A DNA stretch of 52,413 nucleotides from Thermoguttaceae bacterium (GTDB lineage: Bacteria; Planctomycetota; Planctomycetia; Pirellulales; Thermoguttaceae). Made by a program: the position numbers and the translations under genes. Positions 52,265-52,413 of this stretch are shown one piece after another. The stretch lies in NCBI GenBank assembly GCA_017447745.1, contig JAFSMW010000168.1, forward strand, positions 1 through 52,413, written 5' to 3'. Each line of letters starts with the position of its first letter. Positions within the stretch are counted from its first letter, which is position 1. Under the pieces are notes generated by a model. It saw only the letters and a list, made by a program, of their open reading frames with translations, made no database searches and was not told the origin of the DNA.

Positions 52265-52413
52265 CAGGGCTGACGTATGAAACTCTAGGAAAAATATTAA
52301 AGATAGAAAAACGTACTATCGATATGATTGATATATATCAATCATTTTTTGAAAGGATAGTACGTATGGGAACACTACCGAAGTATGTTGCTGAAATTTT
52401 GAAAGAGTATCAG
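52265..52413 (+). mobile_element. probable left end of an insertion sequence inside CRISPR repeat 3
   Basis: Repeat 3 loses all similarity after base 52264 and is followed by CAGGGCTGACGTATGAAA, AT-rich sequence and a new open frame. Just before that frame, ACGTACTATC (52310-52319) and GATAGTACGT (52356-52365) are perfect inverted repeats enclosing an 18-bp palindrome. The structure fits an insertion sequence end with its transposase promoter, but the family is not identified and the right end is outside the window. Confidence 0.5.
52366..52413 (+). CDS. partial ORF, possible transposase N-terminus
   Basis: An open frame from ATG 52366 running off the window after 16 codons (MGTLPKYVAEILKEYQ). 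It is preceded by GAAAGGA at 52351-52357, a plausible ribosome binding site about 8 nt upstream. It is too short to assign. Its position directly after the broken CRISPR repeat makes a transposase the likeliest identity. Confidence 0.4.
   Translation, partial: MGTLPKYVAEILKEYQ

Overview
This is a 52.4 kb chromosomal window from a bacterium with a mixed lifestyle signature: flagellar export (FlhA), ordinary housekeeping genes (hisS, infA, pyk, nnrD), few strong Shine-Dalgarno sites, and large accessory systems. The gene mix (PUFA-synthase-like lipid cluster, a FGE-fold target of a diversity-generating retroelement, a caspase-TIR fusion, MoxR/VWA tandem genes, BspA-type leucine-rich repeats) suggests a Planctomycetota/PVC-type bacterium, perhaps from a gut-like habitat. 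That host call is an inference; no rRNA gene is present to confirm it.

Region 1 (about 0.25-24.7 kb) is one biosynthetic cluster. A condensation-type acyltransferase is divergent from a long co-directional run: a giant KS-CLF-AT-C45-KR-DH synthase, a YX6K-type (FabL-like) reductase, a thioester reductase, a second KS-CLF protein, a triple-ACP protein, a KAS III, a stand-alone ACP, an AMP-dependent acyl ligase, a fused LuxE-LuxC acyl reductase, a FabG-like reductase and a two-subunit transketolase. It looks built to make a specialised long-chain acyl product, reduce it to an aldehyde, and possibly extend the aldehyde by a two-carbon ketol unit. A strong hairpin terminator closes it. A 48-bp repeat sits in frame in linkers of the synthase and of the ACP protein, and once antisense in the ligase.

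Region 2 (24.7-37.5 kb) holds hisS, a YkgJ-like Cys-cluster protein, infA, a flavodoxin with a DUF4405-like membrane protein, then a co-oriented accessory block: two paralogues sharing an N-terminal domain (the second with BspA-type LRRs), two tandem MoxR AAA+ ATPases (the first truncated) and a metallopeptidase-like/VWA protein. A YjbR/MmcQ-like gene lies between two 46-bp copies of the 3' end of pyruvate kinase.

Region 3 (37.6-41.8 kb) is a complete diversity-generating retroelement (DGR). Its target is a caspase-TIR-coiled-coil-FGE protein whose C-terminal variable repeat differs from the downstream template repeat only at template adenines. An HRDC-domain accessory protein and a DGR-type reverse transcriptase follow. 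A GC-rich inverted repeat lies just after the variable repeat.

Region 4 (41.9-47.1 kb) holds nnrD, a small unknown gene, a duplicated-domain membrane protein and flhA.

Region 5 (47.2-52.4 kb) is a type VI-D CRISPR-Cas locus: a Cas13d effector with both HEPN R-x4-H motifs, cas1, cas2, an AT-rich leader with a promoter that would start transcription at the first repeat, and a short array of 36-nt hairpin repeats. The third repeat is broken after nine bases, apparently by an insertion element whose first 16 codons end the window. The DGR-diversified caspase-TIR receptor and the Cas13d locus, about 8 kb apart, are the two most notable systems.
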